A stretch of DNA of 64,000 nucleotides from Lachnospiraceae bacterium (GCA_910574965.1 CAJTDB010000010.1:1-64000); one strand, 5' to 3'. Shown: positions 35,908 to 45,702, counted from the first letter of the stretch. Numbers and translations: made by a program. The notes: generated from the sequence alone by a model not told the origin.

Positions 35908-38010
35908 ATGGTTCTGGATAGAAATGGAAGTTCGATCAGGCGGCTGCAGTGTTTGTTTGTGCTGATTCATGTGGCGGCAGTGGCGTATGCAGTGGTGTTT
36001 CTGCATCCGTTTTACGGGTCAAATGATGAATTTACGCTGGCAGCCATAGCGTCGGGTGCCTATGGGGATTATACGCAGTATTTTATTTATATTCACAGTG
36101 GGTTTGGACAGCTTTTGAAACTGTTTTACCGTTTGGTACCTGGAGTGAACTGGTATACGATGGTGCTATATGGGCTGATCTTTGGCTCTTTGACGGCGGT
36201 GGGGTGTACTTGGATACGGCAGCGGCCGAAGACAGGGCTGATTCTGTCAGTGATGCTGGTACTGGCCTGTACGCAGCCGCTGTATGTGGAATTTCAGTAT
36301 ACGAAGACAGCAGCAGTGGTGACGGCAGCAGGATATGTGCTGCTGCTGGGCGACTTTAAAGAGGAGCATAAGAAAGGGCTTTTCCAAAGGATGGGCGTGC
36401 TTTTTGGCATTCTTTTTCTGCTTCTGGGAAGCTGGATTCGGTTTCATGCCTTCGGGATGGTCAGTCTTATGGCTTTTGGCCTGTGGCTTGGCCGGGGCTG
36501 GAAGTGCTGGAAGGACCGGGAGTGGAAGACCTTTTTTGTGCGGGATTGTATGCCCTGTATCCTGGCATTCGTACTGGTGTTCGGAAGCATTGCGCTGGAA
36601 AATGTGCTGGTATATACGCCGGGCAGTCCGGAGGAACATTACCGAGAATACGACCGGGCAAGGCAGAAGCTTCTGGACTTTGGCGTGCCGTCTTGGGATG
36701 AATATGAGGCGGAATACAAGGCACTTGGACTAACGAGAACCGACTGCATCAACCTGCAGAACTGGCTGATTGCAGATTATGACCGGTATACAGAGGAGAC
36801 GTTTCGCTCTATTGTGGCCTTTCGAAAGGACAGGCCCTTTCAGTGGGAATATTTGGCGGATTACTTGATAATTCTTGGGAAAAAGCCCCTGTTTATCCTT
36901 GGGCTGCTGGTGACTTTGCTCTGGCTGTATCCCTTTCGGGATCGGAAGAGGAAAAAAAGCTGGATAACGGTGGGGTATCCGTATGGGGCGCTGCTTTGCA
37001 TTTATCTGTATTTTATAAAAATATATCGGGTACTGCCGATTGTGGTGACCGCGTGTCTGGTCAGTTTTGTAATCTTCGTCTGGACAGCGGCCGGAAAGGA
37101 GCTGGAAGAGCAATGGGGAGAGCGGTTGTCCGGCAGGCGATTTCCCGCGGCCGGTCTTGCGGGCGTGCTTTTAACAATGGGGATTTGTGCCCGGATGCTG
37201 GTCGTTCCGGTGTTTCAGGCTCCGCTTCAAGAATCAGAACCAAGCGTTGCATTCCGGGAACTGTATGAGACGATAAGCAGAAAAAAGGAGATTTACTTTG
37301 CCTTTGATCCATTTACCAACAACGGAGTGGAGCTTGGGTATTCCATATTTGAGAAACTTCCGGAAGATTATCTGACGAATATTTTTACGCTGGGCGGCTG
37401 GGAAACGGAGTCTCCACAGATCATATCCAATCTGGATGCCTATGGGGAGCGAAGCCTTTTGACCTCTCTTTATAAAAGCGATCAGGCGGTGCTGCTGTCA
37501 AATACACTTATGGAGCATATTATGCTGCATTTGCAGGATACGTACGACGGCATTTTCATCACCTATTCCAAAGTGAATCAGATCGGGAACTTTGACTTGT
37601 TTGCGCTGAATTATAAAATGTCCGGCCTGAAGGATGATACGGAGCATACAGCGTCTCTCGACCGGACGTATACGGCGGAAAACGAGCGGTACGACGTATT
37701 TGAAGGGACCGTCAATATGTCTCCGGAGGAGTTGGAAGGGAAGAGTGTCTTTCTCTGGATGGAGAGTGTGGAGAGCGGAAAACGCCGGATGTATCAGGGA
37801 ACTTGGCAGCAGCAGGATGAAGACGGGCTGTATTCCATGCTCTATAATCCGGCACTGTCCCATACGGACCAGGTCCGCTTTATGGTGCCAAAGCTTAGCT
37901 ATCCGTTGGATGACCGGTATGAGGTTCATGTAGTGATTCGGGACCGGGAAGGAAAGGGAAGGAAGCTTAGAACAGAAAATGATCTGTATCCGGCAGCAGG
38001 CGGACAGTGA
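35908..38010 (+). CDS. Large polytopic membrane protein, GT-C glycosyltransferase-like
   Basis: A 700-aa protein with about 10-11 membrane helices in the first 450 residues and a soluble extracytoplasmic C-terminal domain (about 480-700). The early motif FYGSNDEFTLAAIASGAYG, an acidic loop between the first two helices, fits GT-C type lipid-linked sugar transferases, but I cannot assign a family. Start ATG 35908 with GGGAGG upstream. The next gene encodes an acyltransferase 3 protein, which suggests surface polysaccharide or teichoic-acid modification. Confidence 0.6.
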   Translation: MVLDRNGSSIRRLQCLFVLIHVAAVAYAVVFLHPFYGSNDEFTLAAIASGAYGDYTQYFIYIHSGFGQLLKLFYRLVPGVNWYTMVLYGLIFGSLTAVGCTWIRQRPKTGLILSVMLVLACTQPLYVEFQYTKTAAVVTAAGYVLLLGDFKEEHKKGLFQRMGVLFGILFLLLGSWIRFHAFGMVSLMAFGLWLGRGWKCWKDREWKTFFVRDCMPCILAFVLVFGSIALENVLVYTPGSPEEHYREYDRARQKLLDFGVPSWDEYEAEYKALGLTRTDCINLQNWLIADYDRYTEETFRSIVAFRKDRPFQWEYLADYLIILGKKPLFILGLLVTLLWLYPFRDRKRKKSWITVGYPYGALLCIYLYFIKIYRVLPIVVTACLVSFVIFVWTAAGKELEEQWGERLSGRRFPAAGLAGVLLTMGICARMLVVPVFQAPLQESEPSVAFRELYETISRKKEIYFAFDPFTNNGVELGYSIFEKLPEDYLTNIFTLGGWETESPQIISNLDAYGERSLLTSLYKSDQAVLLSNTLMEHIMLHLQDTYDGIFITYSKVNQIGNFDLFALNYKMSGLKDDTEHTASLDRTYTAENERYDVFEGTVNMSPEELEGKSVFLWMESVESGKRRMYQGTWQQQDEDGLYSMLYNPALSHTDQVRFMVPKLSYPLDDRYEVHVVIRDREGKGRKLRTENDLYPAAGGQ

Positions 38011-38088
38011 TAAAGGTGCGGCTTGGCTGTCCGCAGCCGCTGAGCTTTGATAAGGACAGAAAGCCGAAGAAAGACAGGGAGGCCGTAG

Positions 38089-39186
38089 GTGAAGAAAAGA
38101 CAAGCAAATTTTGAACTGCTGCGTATTTTGTGCATGTATATGATCGTGCTGGGACATTGTCTCTTTCATGGGAGAGTGACGGCAAAGTTAGGTTATGGGA
38201 CAACCAATTATTTTCTTTCTTATCTGATTCAGTCTTTTTCGGTGGTCCATGTAAACTGCTTTGTAATGCTGGCTGGATACTTTGCCATTGATGGGACCTT
38301 TCGGATGCAGCGGCCTTTAAAAATCTGGAAGCAGGTATTCTTTTACGGGGCGGTCATTTGTCTGTTTGCCGGACTTACCGTGGGAGTGGAAGGAAAGGAT
38401 GTGCTTCTGGCAGTATTTCCCATATCGGCGCGGAACTACTGGTTTGCGTCGGTCTATATGGGGTTAGTATTTCTGATGCCTTTTCTTGGAATGACGGCGG
38501 TTCGGCTGACCAAGAAGCAGTACCAGTATCTGCTCCTGTTGCTGGCGCTTTTTCTGAGCGTCAATCATATGTTTTTCCGAGTGGATACTTATGGCACATA
38601 TACCGGACGGGATCTGCCCTGGTTTGTCTTCCTGGCGCTTCTGGCCGGGTATATAAAGCTTCATACAGAGGAGCATAGAACATACTTTTGGTATGGACTT
38701 CTGGGGTATGCAGCGGCTTCTCTGGGGGTGCTGGCCAGTGTTTATTTGTCGGTGGAGCTGCATCTGGAAGATATGGGGTATTTTCTGAACTATCACTCTC
38801 CGCTGGCGCTTTTAGCCACGGGTTCTTTGTTTCTTAGCGTAAAAAATATGCCCTGGAAAGAAAGCCACGCGGACAGCGTGATTTTAAAGACGGCAGGAGC
38901 GGCTTTCGGCGTCTATCTGATACACGACAACTATCTCATTCGTTATCTGGTATGGGATACTTTCCGGGCCAGTAAGGTGGCAAGGACACACTGGGCCGTG
39001 ATCTATGCGGTAGGAATCAGCCTGCTTGTGTATGCGGTCTGTACTGGGCTGGAACTGGGAAGGCAGAAGCTTTTTCGGAGTGTTGGAGTGTGGTATGAGA
39101 AAACAAGATGGTACCAAAAGGAGCAGGCGCTGTGTGAGTATGTAAATGGGATTGTTCAAGAAGGGAAAGAATCGGCTCACGGATAA
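38089..39186 (+). CDS. Acyltransferase 3 family membrane protein (O-acetyltransferase-like)
   Basis: A 365-aa protein with about ten membrane helices. N-terminal motif FELLRILCMYMIVLGHCLFH carries the catalytic-type His of the Acyl_transf_3 family; AGYFAIDG and FGVYLIHDNYLIR further support it. Such proteins transfer acetyl or other acyl groups to surface sugars (WecH/OafA-like). GTG start with AGGGAGG upstream. The leucine T-box leader follows the stop after about 60 bp. Confidence 0.85.
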   Translation: MKKRQANFELLRILCMYMIVLGHCLFHGRVTAKLGYGTTNYFLSYLIQSFSVVHVNCFVMLAGYFAIDGTFRMQRPLKIWKQVFFYGAVICLFAGLTVGVEGKDVLLAVFPISARNYWFASVYMGLVFLMPFLGMTAVRLTKKQYQYLLLLLALFLSVNHMFFRVDTYGTYTGRDLPWFVFLALLAGYIKLHTEEHRTYFWYGLLGYAAASLGVLASVYLSVELHLEDMGYFLNYHSPLALLATGSLFLSVKNMPWKESHADSVILKTAGAAFGVYLIHDNYLIRYLVWDTFRASKVARTHWAVIYAVGISLLVYAVCTGLELGRQKLFRSVGVWYEKTRWYQKEQALCEYVNGIVQEGKESAHG

Positions 39187-39245
39187 CGTCGAAGTAGCCT
39201 CGCTGATGGTATGAGGCTGCAGATATTCCCAGCCAAATCTCCCGC

Positions 39246-39274
39246 TTGACAATGCCGGCTGTTTTTGCTATGAT
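39246..39274 (+). promoter_or_regulatory. Promoter of the leuA T-box transcript
   Basis: TTGACA (39246-39251), 17-bp spacer, TATGAT (39269-39274). Near-consensus. It drives a leader of nearly 390 nt. Confidence 0.8.
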
Positions 39275-39280
39275 ATTTCT

Positions 39281-39600
39281 CAGTGAAATAAGCAAATGCG
39301 TAGATGGGGAATAGTACATTCGGACTTGATTGCAGAGAGCTGCCGGCTGGTGTGAGGCAGCAGAGAGGATGTCTGGAACTCGCCCCGGAGCGGCTGTCCA
39401 AAATCTTTTCCTATTATATATGGAAAAGAGAGTAGATGCAGACGGGACCCTGCCGTTACGAAGGGAAGGATATAAGATCGTACATCCGTATCCGTAAAGT
39501 GTGTGAAATCTTTCACAAAATCAGAGTGGTACCGCGTAGGACAGTTTGTCTTTCGTCTCTGGGTTGATAAAACCTGGGATGGAAGACTTTTTTATTTCCC
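39281..39600 (+). promoter_or_regulatory. Leucine T-box riboswitch with terminator/antiterminator
   Basis: A tRNA-sensing leader. Stem I holds GGTGTGAGGC and the specifier loop GAACTCGCC, with CTC (39379-39381) as a leucine codon. The T-box core AGAGTGGTACCGCG is at 39523-39536. A terminator follows: TCTGGGTT pairs with AACCTGGGA, closed by GTC/GAC, with TTTTTTATTT after it (about 39551-39597). Uncharged tRNA-Leu should favour the antiterminator and switch leuA on. Confidence 0.92.
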
Positions 39601-39665
39601 GAAAATGGAAAGAGGAAGGACCGCACACTGCGGCTGCCTCCAAGGAGAAGAAGGAGAGAAGACAG

Positions 39666-41324
39666 ATGAATCACAAAAAGTATACGAGACAGTATTTTAT
39701 GCCTCCGGAAACGTGCATGGACTGGGCAAAGAAAGAATATGTGGACCATGCCCCCATATGGTGCAGCGTGGATTTGCGGGATGGCAATCAGGCGCTGGTA
39801 GTTCCCATGACCCTGCAGCAGAAGCTGGATTTCTTTGGACTCCTAGTAAGGATCGGCTTTAAAGAGATCGAAGTAGGATTTCCGGCAGCGTCTGAGACGG
39901 AGTATGAGTTTCTGCGGGCACTGATTGAACAGGATTTGATTCCGGATGATGTGACGGTTCAGGTGCTGACTCAGGCCAGGGAACATATCATCCGCAAAAC
40001 CTTTGAGGCATTAAAAGGTGCGAAAAATGCCATCGTACATGTATATAATTCTACTTCTGTGGCTCAGAGAGAACAGGTGTTCCATAAGTCAAAAGAGGAG
40101 ATTCTGGATATTGCCGTGGAAGGCGCAAAGCTTCTGAAAGAACTGACAATAGAAGAGGGAGCAAACTATCGTTTTGAATACAGTCCGGAGAGTTTTACCG
40201 GAACCGAGCCGGAATATGCACTGGAAGTATGCAACGCGGTGCTGGATGTATGGCAGCCGACGGCAGACCAGAAGGCCATCATCAATCTTCCGGTGACGGT
40301 CCAGCATTCCATGCCCCATGTATATGCTCAGCAGATTGAGTATGTAAGCAAACATTTAAAATACAGAGAACATGTGCAGCTCTCCCTTCATCCCCACAAC
40401 GACCGGGGCTGCGGAGTGGCGGATACAGAGATGGGACTTCTGGCCGGAGCGGACCGGGTGGAAGGCACACTGTTCGGCAACGGAGAGCGGACCGGCAATG
40501 TGGATATCGTCACTGTGGCAATGAACATGTATTCCCAGGGTGTGGATCCGAAGCTGGATTTTACGGATATGAACGGAATCTGCGAAGGATACGAACAGTA
40601 TACGGGAATGAAAGTAAATGAGAGAAATCCTTACAGCGGGGCTCTTGTTTTTGCGGCATTTTCTGGTTCCCATCAGGATGCCATTGCCAAAGGCATGAAA
40701 TGGATTGACGAGAAGCATCCGGACCATTGGACCGTTCCGTACCTTCCGATTGATCCGACGGATGTAGGCAGAAGCTATGATGCAGATGTGATTCGAATCA
40801 ACAGCCAGTCCGGCAAAGGCGGCGTTGGTTATATCTTAGAGCGCAATTACGGCATCGTTATGCCGCCGAAGATGCGTGAGGCTATGGGTTATGCGGCAAA
40901 GGCAGTATCCGATGCACAGAACAAAGAACTGCAACCGGCGGAGATCTATCAGGTATTCGAAGCGAAATTTGTCGGCATCAAGACGCCTTATCAGATTGTG
41001 GAAGTGCATTTCAAACAGGTGAACGGAATCACAGCAGAGATCACGACCTATTACGAAGGAGAGAAGATTGTTACCACCGCGTCTGGAAACGGACGTCTGA
41101 ACGCCGTGAGCAATGCCCTGAAGAAAGCCTACGGTTTCCAGTACAAACTGATTACCTACCAGGAACACGCGCTGACCATAAGTTCCAGTTCCAGCGCCAT
41201 CGCCTATGTGGGAATCCAGACACCGGACGGAAAAGTTCATTGGGGTGCAGCCATCGATCCGGATATTATTCACGCTTCCATTGATGCGCTGCTGACTGCA
41301 ATTAATCATTCGGTCCGCGAATAG
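39666..41324 (+). CDS. leuA: 2-isopropylmalate synthase (long, LeuA2-type)
   Basis: A 552-aa enzyme for the first committed step of leucine synthesis. Catalytic region VDLRDGNQALVVPMT (about 35-49), metal-binding His pair in SLHPHNDRGCGVA and the C-terminal regulatory domain (about 430-552). The length and sequence fit the 550-aa group. The true start is ATG 39666, after AAGGAGA; a longer open frame upstream runs through the T-box terminator and is rejected. Regulated by the T-box. Confidence 0.95.
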   Translation: MNHKKYTRQYFMPPETCMDWAKKEYVDHAPIWCSVDLRDGNQALVVPMTLQQKLDFFGLLVRIGFKEIEVGFPAASETEYEFLRALIEQDLIPDDVTVQVLTQAREHIIRKTFEALKGAKNAIVHVYNSTSVAQREQVFHKSKEEILDIAVEGAKLLKELTIEEGANYRFEYSPESFTGTEPEYALEVCNAVLDVWQPTADQKAIINLPVTVQHSMPHVYAQQIEYVSKHLKYREHVQLSLHPHNDRGCGVADTEMGLLAGADRVEGTLFGNGERTGNVDIVTVAMNMYSQGVDPKLDFTDMNGICEGYEQYTGMKVNERNPYSGALVFAAFSGSHQDAIAKGMKWIDEKHPDHWTVPYLPIDPTDVGRSYDADVIRINSQSGKGGVGYILERNYGIVMPPKMREAMGYAAKAVSDAQNKELQPAEIYQVFEAKFVGIKTPYQIVEVHFKQVNGITAEITTYYEGEKIVTTASGNGRLNAVSNALKKAYGFQYKLITYQEHALTISSSSSAIAYVGIQTPDGKVHWGAAIDPDIIHASIDALLTAINHSVRE

Positions 41325-41390
41325 GCATTTTAGAATGCCGGGCAAAGGCAGGGAGCCTGTCAGTTTCATCGTTTGATAAGATAAAATAGA

Positions 41391-41431
41391 GGACGTTTTT
41401 CACATTTTTTTGTGAAAAGCGTTCTTTTTTT
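41391..41431 (+). terminator. Intrinsic terminator after leuA
   Basis: GGACGTTTTTCACA pairs with TGTGAAAAGCGTTC around a T-rich loop, followed by TTTTTTT. Confidence 0.85.
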
Positions 41432-41494
41432 CACTTTTTGTCATAAAAATGAAAAAAGTTGTTCATAATACTTAACAAAATTGTAATATTTGTA

Positions 41495-41565
41495 TTGACT
41501 TTTGGAGTTGTCCAAGGCTATAATGCCAACTTGTAACGGGGACACCGGTGCAAAAGTTCCGGTGT
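41495..41565 (+). promoter_or_regulatory. Promoter and leader hairpin of the SleB-like hydrolase gene
   Basis: TTGACT (41495-41500), 18-bp spacer, TATAAT (41519-41524). The leader contains a perfect 7-bp hairpin ACACCGG / CCGGTGT (41542-41548 and 41559-41565). It does not match the c-di-AMP riboswitch consensus that often precedes wall hydrolases. Confidence 0.6.
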
Positions 41566-41595
41566 TTCTACGATCAATAGAAAAGGAGAGTATGT

Positions 41596-42282
41596 ATGCG
41601 TAGATGCTGTCGGGGTGCTGCGCTTGCCCTTGGGGGAGTCCTCATGACAAGCCTGACATCCCTGAACTCCTGCAGCTTTGGATCGCTGATCGTATATGCT
41701 GCAGAGGATGCGCTGACAGAAGAGCTGGAAACCGCTTTTCAGGAAGACGTCCAGACGGGAGAAGAAAACGTCGACACAGATATACCAGCAGAGGAGACGG
41801 CTATAGAGCCGGAACCGGAAGAGGGAACGACTGCAGAAAGTGTTGTGGAAGAGCCAGTGGCAGAGCCGGTATCGGAACCGGCTGTCATATCAGGCAGCAG
41901 TTTTAGTCTGGAAGATCAGGAGTATCAGGTACTCCTCAAGATAGTAGAAGCAGAAGCCGGAGGAGAAGACTTAACCGGCAGGGTGCTGGTGGCCAATGTG
42001 GTTATGAACCGTGTAAGAAGCGACCGGTTTCCCAATTCGGTATCAGAAGTGGTCTACCAGAGAAGCGGAGGGAGCGTCCAGTTTTCTCCTATCTCGGACG
42101 GAAGGATTGACAGGGTCAGCGTTTCGCCGGAGACTGTGGAGGCAGTGTCCAGAGTCATGAACGGCGAGGATGCTTCCGCCGGCGCTTTGTATTTCCGGGC
42201 GGTGAACAGCCAGAGCGGCTGGTTCGACCAGTCGCTGAACCGGGTGCTGGAGTATGGAAATCATATTTTTTATACAATGTAG
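41596..42282 (+). CDS. SleB/CwlJ-type cell wall hydrolase
   Basis: A 228-aa exported protein. A hydrophobic N-terminus (about 6-35) precedes an acidic Glu/Pro-rich linker (about 38-97), then the Hydrolase_2 domain: YQVLLKIVEAEAGGEDLTGRVLVANVVMNR (catalytic Glu about 118), VQFSPISDGRID and GALYFRAVNSQSGWF. It cuts peptidoglycan, probably as a lytic transglycosylase. In spore formers these enzymes act in germination; this Glu/Pro-linked form is more likely a vegetative wall enzyme. Single gene with its own promoter and terminator. Confidence 0.9.
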   Translation: MRRCCRGAALALGGVLMTSLTSLNSCSFGSLIVYAAEDALTEELETAFQEDVQTGEENVDTDIPAEETAIEPEPEEGTTAESVVEEPVAEPVSEPAVISGSSFSLEDQEYQVLLKIVEAEAGGEDLTGRVLVANVVMNRVRSDRFPNSVSEVVYQRSGGSVQFSPISDGRIDRVSVSPETVEAVSRVMNGEDASAGALYFRAVNSQSGWFDQSLNRVLEYGNHIFYTM

Positions 42283-42284
42283 AG

Positions 42285-42314
42285 GAAAGAGGCGGGAAGC
42301 CTCTTTCTTTTTTT
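42285..42314 (+). terminator. Intrinsic terminator after the SleB-like gene
   Basis: A perfect 9-bp stem GAAAGAGGC / GCCTCTTTC with loop GGGAA, followed by seven T. Confidence 0.9.
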
Positions 42315-42420
42315 GCCCTGTTATGATACAATGTGCGCTAGAGCGTGCATTCAGACATGCTTCAGGCAGAAAGGCTTTTATGTCCGATGCCGGAATACAA
42401 AGGTAAAGGAATGAATGATT

Positions 42421-43914
42421 ATGGAATTGTTATATAAGAGTACGAGAGGCGGCCAGTCGGGAGTTCGTGCGTCCCAGGCTATCCTTCAGGGCCTGGCCGG
42501 CGACGGCGGGCTGTTTGTACCGGAGACGATCCCGGCGCTTACGCTGCCCTTAGAGGTTCTTTCCGGAATGTCCTATCGGGAGACAGCTTATGAGGTGATG
42601 AAGCTTTTCTTCACGGATTTTACCGAAGAGGAACTGAAGCACTGTATTTTGAGTGCCTATGATGAAAAATTCGATACAGAAGTGATTGCGCCTCTTGTAA
42701 AGGCAGACAAAGCTTACTATCTCGAACTGTTTCATGGGGCCACCATTGCATTTAAAGATATGGCATTGTCCATTCTTCCCCATCTGATGACCACTTCGGC
42801 GAAAAAGAACGAAGTAAAAAATGAGATCGTCATCCTGACGGCTACGTCCGGAGACACGGGGAAAGCAGCTCTGGCGGGCTTTGCGGATGTGCCGGGGACG
42901 AAAATTATCGTTTTCTATCCGAAAAACGGAGTCAGTCAGATTCAGGAAAAACAGATGGTAACCCAGAAAGGGGATAATACTCTGGTGGTGGGCATCCATG
43001 GAAATTTTGATGATGCCCAAAGCGGTGTGAAAGCCATCTTCGGTGACCGGGAGCTTCAGGAGAAACTTCAGAAGGCCGGATATCAGTTTTCCAGTGCCAA
43101 TTCCATCAATATCGGCCGTTTAGTTCCCCAGATCGTCTACTATGTCTATGCCTATGGGAAGCTTCTGGAGAATTGTGAGCTGACTAAGGGAGAGAAGATG
43201 AATGTGGTCGTTCCAACGGGTAATTTTGGAAATATCCTGGCGGCTTACTATGCAAAGCAGATGGGGGTTCCCATTGGAAAATTAATCTGTGCCTCGAATG
43301 AAAACAAGGTGCTGTATGATTTCTTCCGCACCGGAGAATACAACCGGAATCGTCCGTTCCTTTTGACCTCTTCTCCGTCCATGGACATTTTGATTTCCAG
43401 CAACCTGGAGCGTCTGCTGTACCAGATCGCCGGAGCGGATGCCGGGAAAGACAAAGAGCTTATGGAAGCACTGGCATCAGAAGGAAAATATGAGATTACC
43501 GCAGCGATGAAAGAACGGTTAGAGGATTTTTGCGGCTATTATGCGACGGAAGAGGAGACGGCGGAAACCATCTCTGATCTTTATGGGGAGACCGGTTATG
43601 TCATAGACACGCATACCGCAGTGGCGGCCTGTGCTTTTCGGAAATATTCGGCGGATACAAACGATCAGACGAAAACAGTCATCGCATCTACGGCAAGTCC
43701 TTATAAATTTACCAGAAGCGTTATGGAGGCCATTGACAAAGAGAAATACAAAAGCATGGAGGATCTCGCATTAGTTGATGAATTGTCCGCTATATCGGGG
43801 ACAGAGGTGCCAAAAGCCATCGAGGAGATTCGGACAGCGCCTGTGCGCCATAAGACAGTCTGTGAAGTGAAAGATATGAAGAAGACCGTCCTGGCATTTC
43901 TGAAGGCAGAATAG
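42421..43914 (+). CDS. thrC: Threonine synthase
   Basis: A 497-aa PLP enzyme that makes threonine from O-phosphohomoserine. N-terminus LLYKSTRGGQSGVRASQAIL, PLP lysine in FHGATIAFKDMALS (about 105), TATSGDTGKAAL and PTGNFGNILAAYYAKQMG. It is the long type. Three in-frame or near ATG codons occur; 42421 has AAAGGA ten bases upstream and matches the family start, 42415 would add two residues. The promoter is not clear, although TACAAT occurs at about 42326-42331. Confidence 0.95.
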   Translation: MELLYKSTRGGQSGVRASQAILQGLAGDGGLFVPETIPALTLPLEVLSGMSYRETAYEVMKLFFTDFTEEELKHCILSAYDEKFDTEVIAPLVKADKAYYLELFHGATIAFKDMALSILPHLMTTSAKKNEVKNEIVILTATSGDTGKAALAGFADVPGTKIIVFYPKNGVSQIQEKQMVTQKGDNTLVVGIHGNFDDAQSGVKAIFGDRELQEKLQKAGYQFSSANSINIGRLVPQIVYYVYAYGKLLENCELTKGEKMNVVVPTGNFGNILAAYYAKQMGVPIGKLICASNENKVLYDFFRTGEYNRNRPFLLTSSPSMDILISSNLERLLYQIAGADAGKDKELMEALASEGKYEITAAMKERLEDFCGYYATEEETAETISDLYGETGYVIDTHTAVAACAFRKYSADTNDQTKTVIASTASPYKFTRSVMEAIDKEKYKSMEDLALVDELSAISGTEVPKAIEEIRTAPVRHKTVCEVKDMKKTVLAFLKAE

Positions 43915-43922
43915 GAGGGATT

Positions 43923-44273
43923 ATGGACAGAGGATTATACAGTCTGATTGATCTTTTTGTGCTGGGAAGCGGTTTTTATGCGCTGTACGGCGCTTTTGTG
44001 CTGAAAAGAGACGGCAAGGTAATACGGACCTTTCTTCTGCCAAAGGATGTGGAGCCTTCTTCCTGTAAAGATTTGCAGGCATATGCGAATCTTATGGCAC
44101 CAAAGCTTCAGATACTGGGAATTGCTATGATCGTTTATGGGCTGGTATCACTGTTAAATACGTATGTAGTGCCGGTCTGGACTCTGTTTTGGGTGATGAT
44201 GGCAGCGTTCTTTCTCGTCCTGATCTGGTACGGGATAGAACTTCGGAAGGCAACAAAAAGATATTTTCCCTGA
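43923..44273 (+). CDS. Small three-helix membrane protein of unknown function
   Basis: A 116-aa protein with membrane segments at about 8-25 (IDLFVLGSGFYALYGAFV), 60-78 (LQILGIAMIVYGLVSLL) and 84-103 (VWTLFWVMMAAFFLVLIWY). The ribosome site GGAGGG overlaps the end of thrC by position. I recognise no family. It probably shares a transcript with thrC. Confidence 0.7.
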   Translation: MDRGLYSLIDLFVLGSGFYALYGAFVLKRDGKVIRTFLLPKDVEPSSCKDLQAYANLMAPKLQILGIAMIVYGLVSLLNTYVVPVWTLFWVMMAAFFLVLIWYGIELRKATKRYFP

Positions 44274-44345
44274 TTCCGGCTGATGAAAAAGGCCAGGGAT
44301 TCGGACAGTAAGAAAAGATAAATGGGAAGAAAAGAGGAGATCATT

Positions 44346-44687
44346 ATGGTTCGGAAAGCAGAAATCAAAACCGTAGAGGGCCTTCGAGGAGGCAAAGGAA
44401 CGCTCACGATGCATCATATCTTGAAACCGGAGGAATTAAACGGACATGGAAGGCTGTATGCGCTGGTGAAGATGGAACCTCACAGCAGCATCGGCTATCA
44501 CGAGCATGTGGGAGAGACGGAGCCTTATTATGTGATTTCCGGGCACGGGACTTTTATCGATCACGAAAAGAACCGGATTCCGGTGGGACCGGACGATGTG
44601 TGTCTGATCGAATGCGGACAAAGCCATGGATTTGAAAATAATTCCGATGAGGAACTTGTCCTTATGGCGCTGGTTTATAACGAATAG
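44346..44687 (+). CDS. Small cupin-domain protein
   Basis: A 113-aa single cupin. Metal motif 1: SSIGYHEHVGETEPYYVISGHG (about 45-66), with His residues and Glu; motif 2: CLIECGQSHGFEN. Substrate unknown; such cupins often act as sugar isomerase-like or sensory proteins. Start ATG 44346 with GAGGAG upstream. The SseB-like gene follows 17 bases later. Confidence 0.85.
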   Translation: MVRKAEIKTVEGLRGGKGTLTMHHILKPEELNGHGRLYALVKMEPHSSIGYHEHVGETEPYYVISGHGTFIDHEKNRIPVGPDDVCLIECGQSHGFENNSDEELVLMALVYNE

Positions 44688-44704
44688 AGATGGAGGGTGA
44701 CTGT

Positions 44705-45628
44705 ATGCCGTCAGAGACAAAGACGCCGGATGTATATCCGGACGGGAATCATGCCGAAGCACAGGAGGCGACAGAGAAGGCCCTGATAGCGGAGATCCGG
44801 GCGCTGGGGAAAGCTTATGCGCTGTTTTCTCCTCTAACCAATTTGTCCTATGTGGAGTGCGAAGAGGAGAATTATAACGATCAAATACAACTGTACGCTG
44901 CAAAAGAAGAAGCAGAGAAAGCAGCAGAGGAGCTGGAGGAAAAGGGTATCCGTGTGACCGTCCGGGAGTTTCAGACAGTGGAAGTATCCGTTCCGGCAGG
45001 CGCAGAGCATCCGGCCAAAGAGAAGAAGATGTATCTGAATCAGGTGCGTCAGTATTTGGGAACACTGCCTTTTATCGGGGTCAATGCCATTCTCTATAAA
45101 CCAAAGGAAAGAGAAGCCGCAAGCGTCTGTCTGTCCAGTGTGCTGCCAGAAGATTTTGAGAAAAAGGTTATGGGAAATGGCCTGTATCAGCCGAATCTGC
45201 AGCTGACGGGTCTGTATCTGATGCAGGAGGCGCGTCGGAAGAAAGAATATGTGGACAAGAAACAGCTTCAGGAGATGGACGAGGAGTTTTCTTCCAATCT
45301 GGTCCGGTCAGGGCTGTTTCTGGCTGTCCTTCCTCCCAAAGGGCATGAGAAGGATGATAAAATTGATCTGAGGCAATGCCAACTTCCTTATCTGACCCAT
45401 CAGAATGGAGACCGCTTTCTTCCGGTCTTTACCGATATATGGGAATACCAGAAATACACCCAGGGAAAAGAGCAGGTTCGCCCGATTCAGGTGCCCTTTG
45501 CAAAGCTGATGGGCTTCTGGGTCAAAGATGCAAAAGCCTATATGATGAATCCGATGGGATATTCTCTTCCGATTACAAGAGAGATGATTCCGCGTATTCT
45601 GGAACGGTTTGCCGTAGAAGAGAAATAA
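44705..45628 (+). CDS. SseB-like protein
   Basis: A 307-aa soluble protein. The C-terminal region LPYLTHQNGDRFLPVFTDIWEYQKY ... VPFAKLMGFW ... YMMNPMGYSLPITREMI has the pattern of the SseB family N-terminal domain, a poorly characterised family found in many Firmicutes. The N-terminal 150 residues do not match anything I know. ATG 44705 is preferred over 44690 because GGAGGGTG (44692-44699) then becomes a well-placed ribosome site. A terminator follows. Confidence 0.6.
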   Translation: MPSETKTPDVYPDGNHAEAQEATEKALIAEIRALGKAYALFSPLTNLSYVECEEENYNDQIQLYAAKEEAEKAAEELEEKGIRVTVREFQTVEVSVPAGAEHPAKEKKMYLNQVRQYLGTLPFIGVNAILYKPKEREAASVCLSSVLPEDFEKKVMGNGLYQPNLQLTGLYLMQEARRKKEYVDKKQLQEMDEEFSSNLVRSGLFLAVLPPKGHEKDDKIDLRQCQLPYLTHQNGDRFLPVFTDIWEYQKYTQGKEQVRPIQVPFAKLMGFWVKDAKAYMMNPMGYSLPITREMIPRILERFAVEEK

Positions 45629-45639
45629 CGAAAAGAAAT

Positions 45640-45702
45640 ACCGCCGGACAACGGGGGCACCGCAGTATGCAGCCCTGCCCGTGTGTCCAGGCGGTCTTTT
45701 TA
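45640..45702. terminator. Bidirectional terminator between the SseB-like and sdpI genes
   Basis: ACCGCCGGACAACGGGGGCA pairs with TGCCCGTGTGTCCAGGCGGT, followed by CTTTTT. It lies between convergent genes and overlaps the sdpI stop by three bases. Confidence 0.8.

Noticed and set aside
39546-39665. N-terminal extension of LeuA
   Set aside because: The extension would be translated through the T-box terminator; ATG 39666 has a good ribosome site and fits family length.
41525-41595. c-di-AMP (ydaO) riboswitch before the SleB-like gene
   Set aside because: The leader is only about 65 nt with one simple hairpin and lacks the conserved core.
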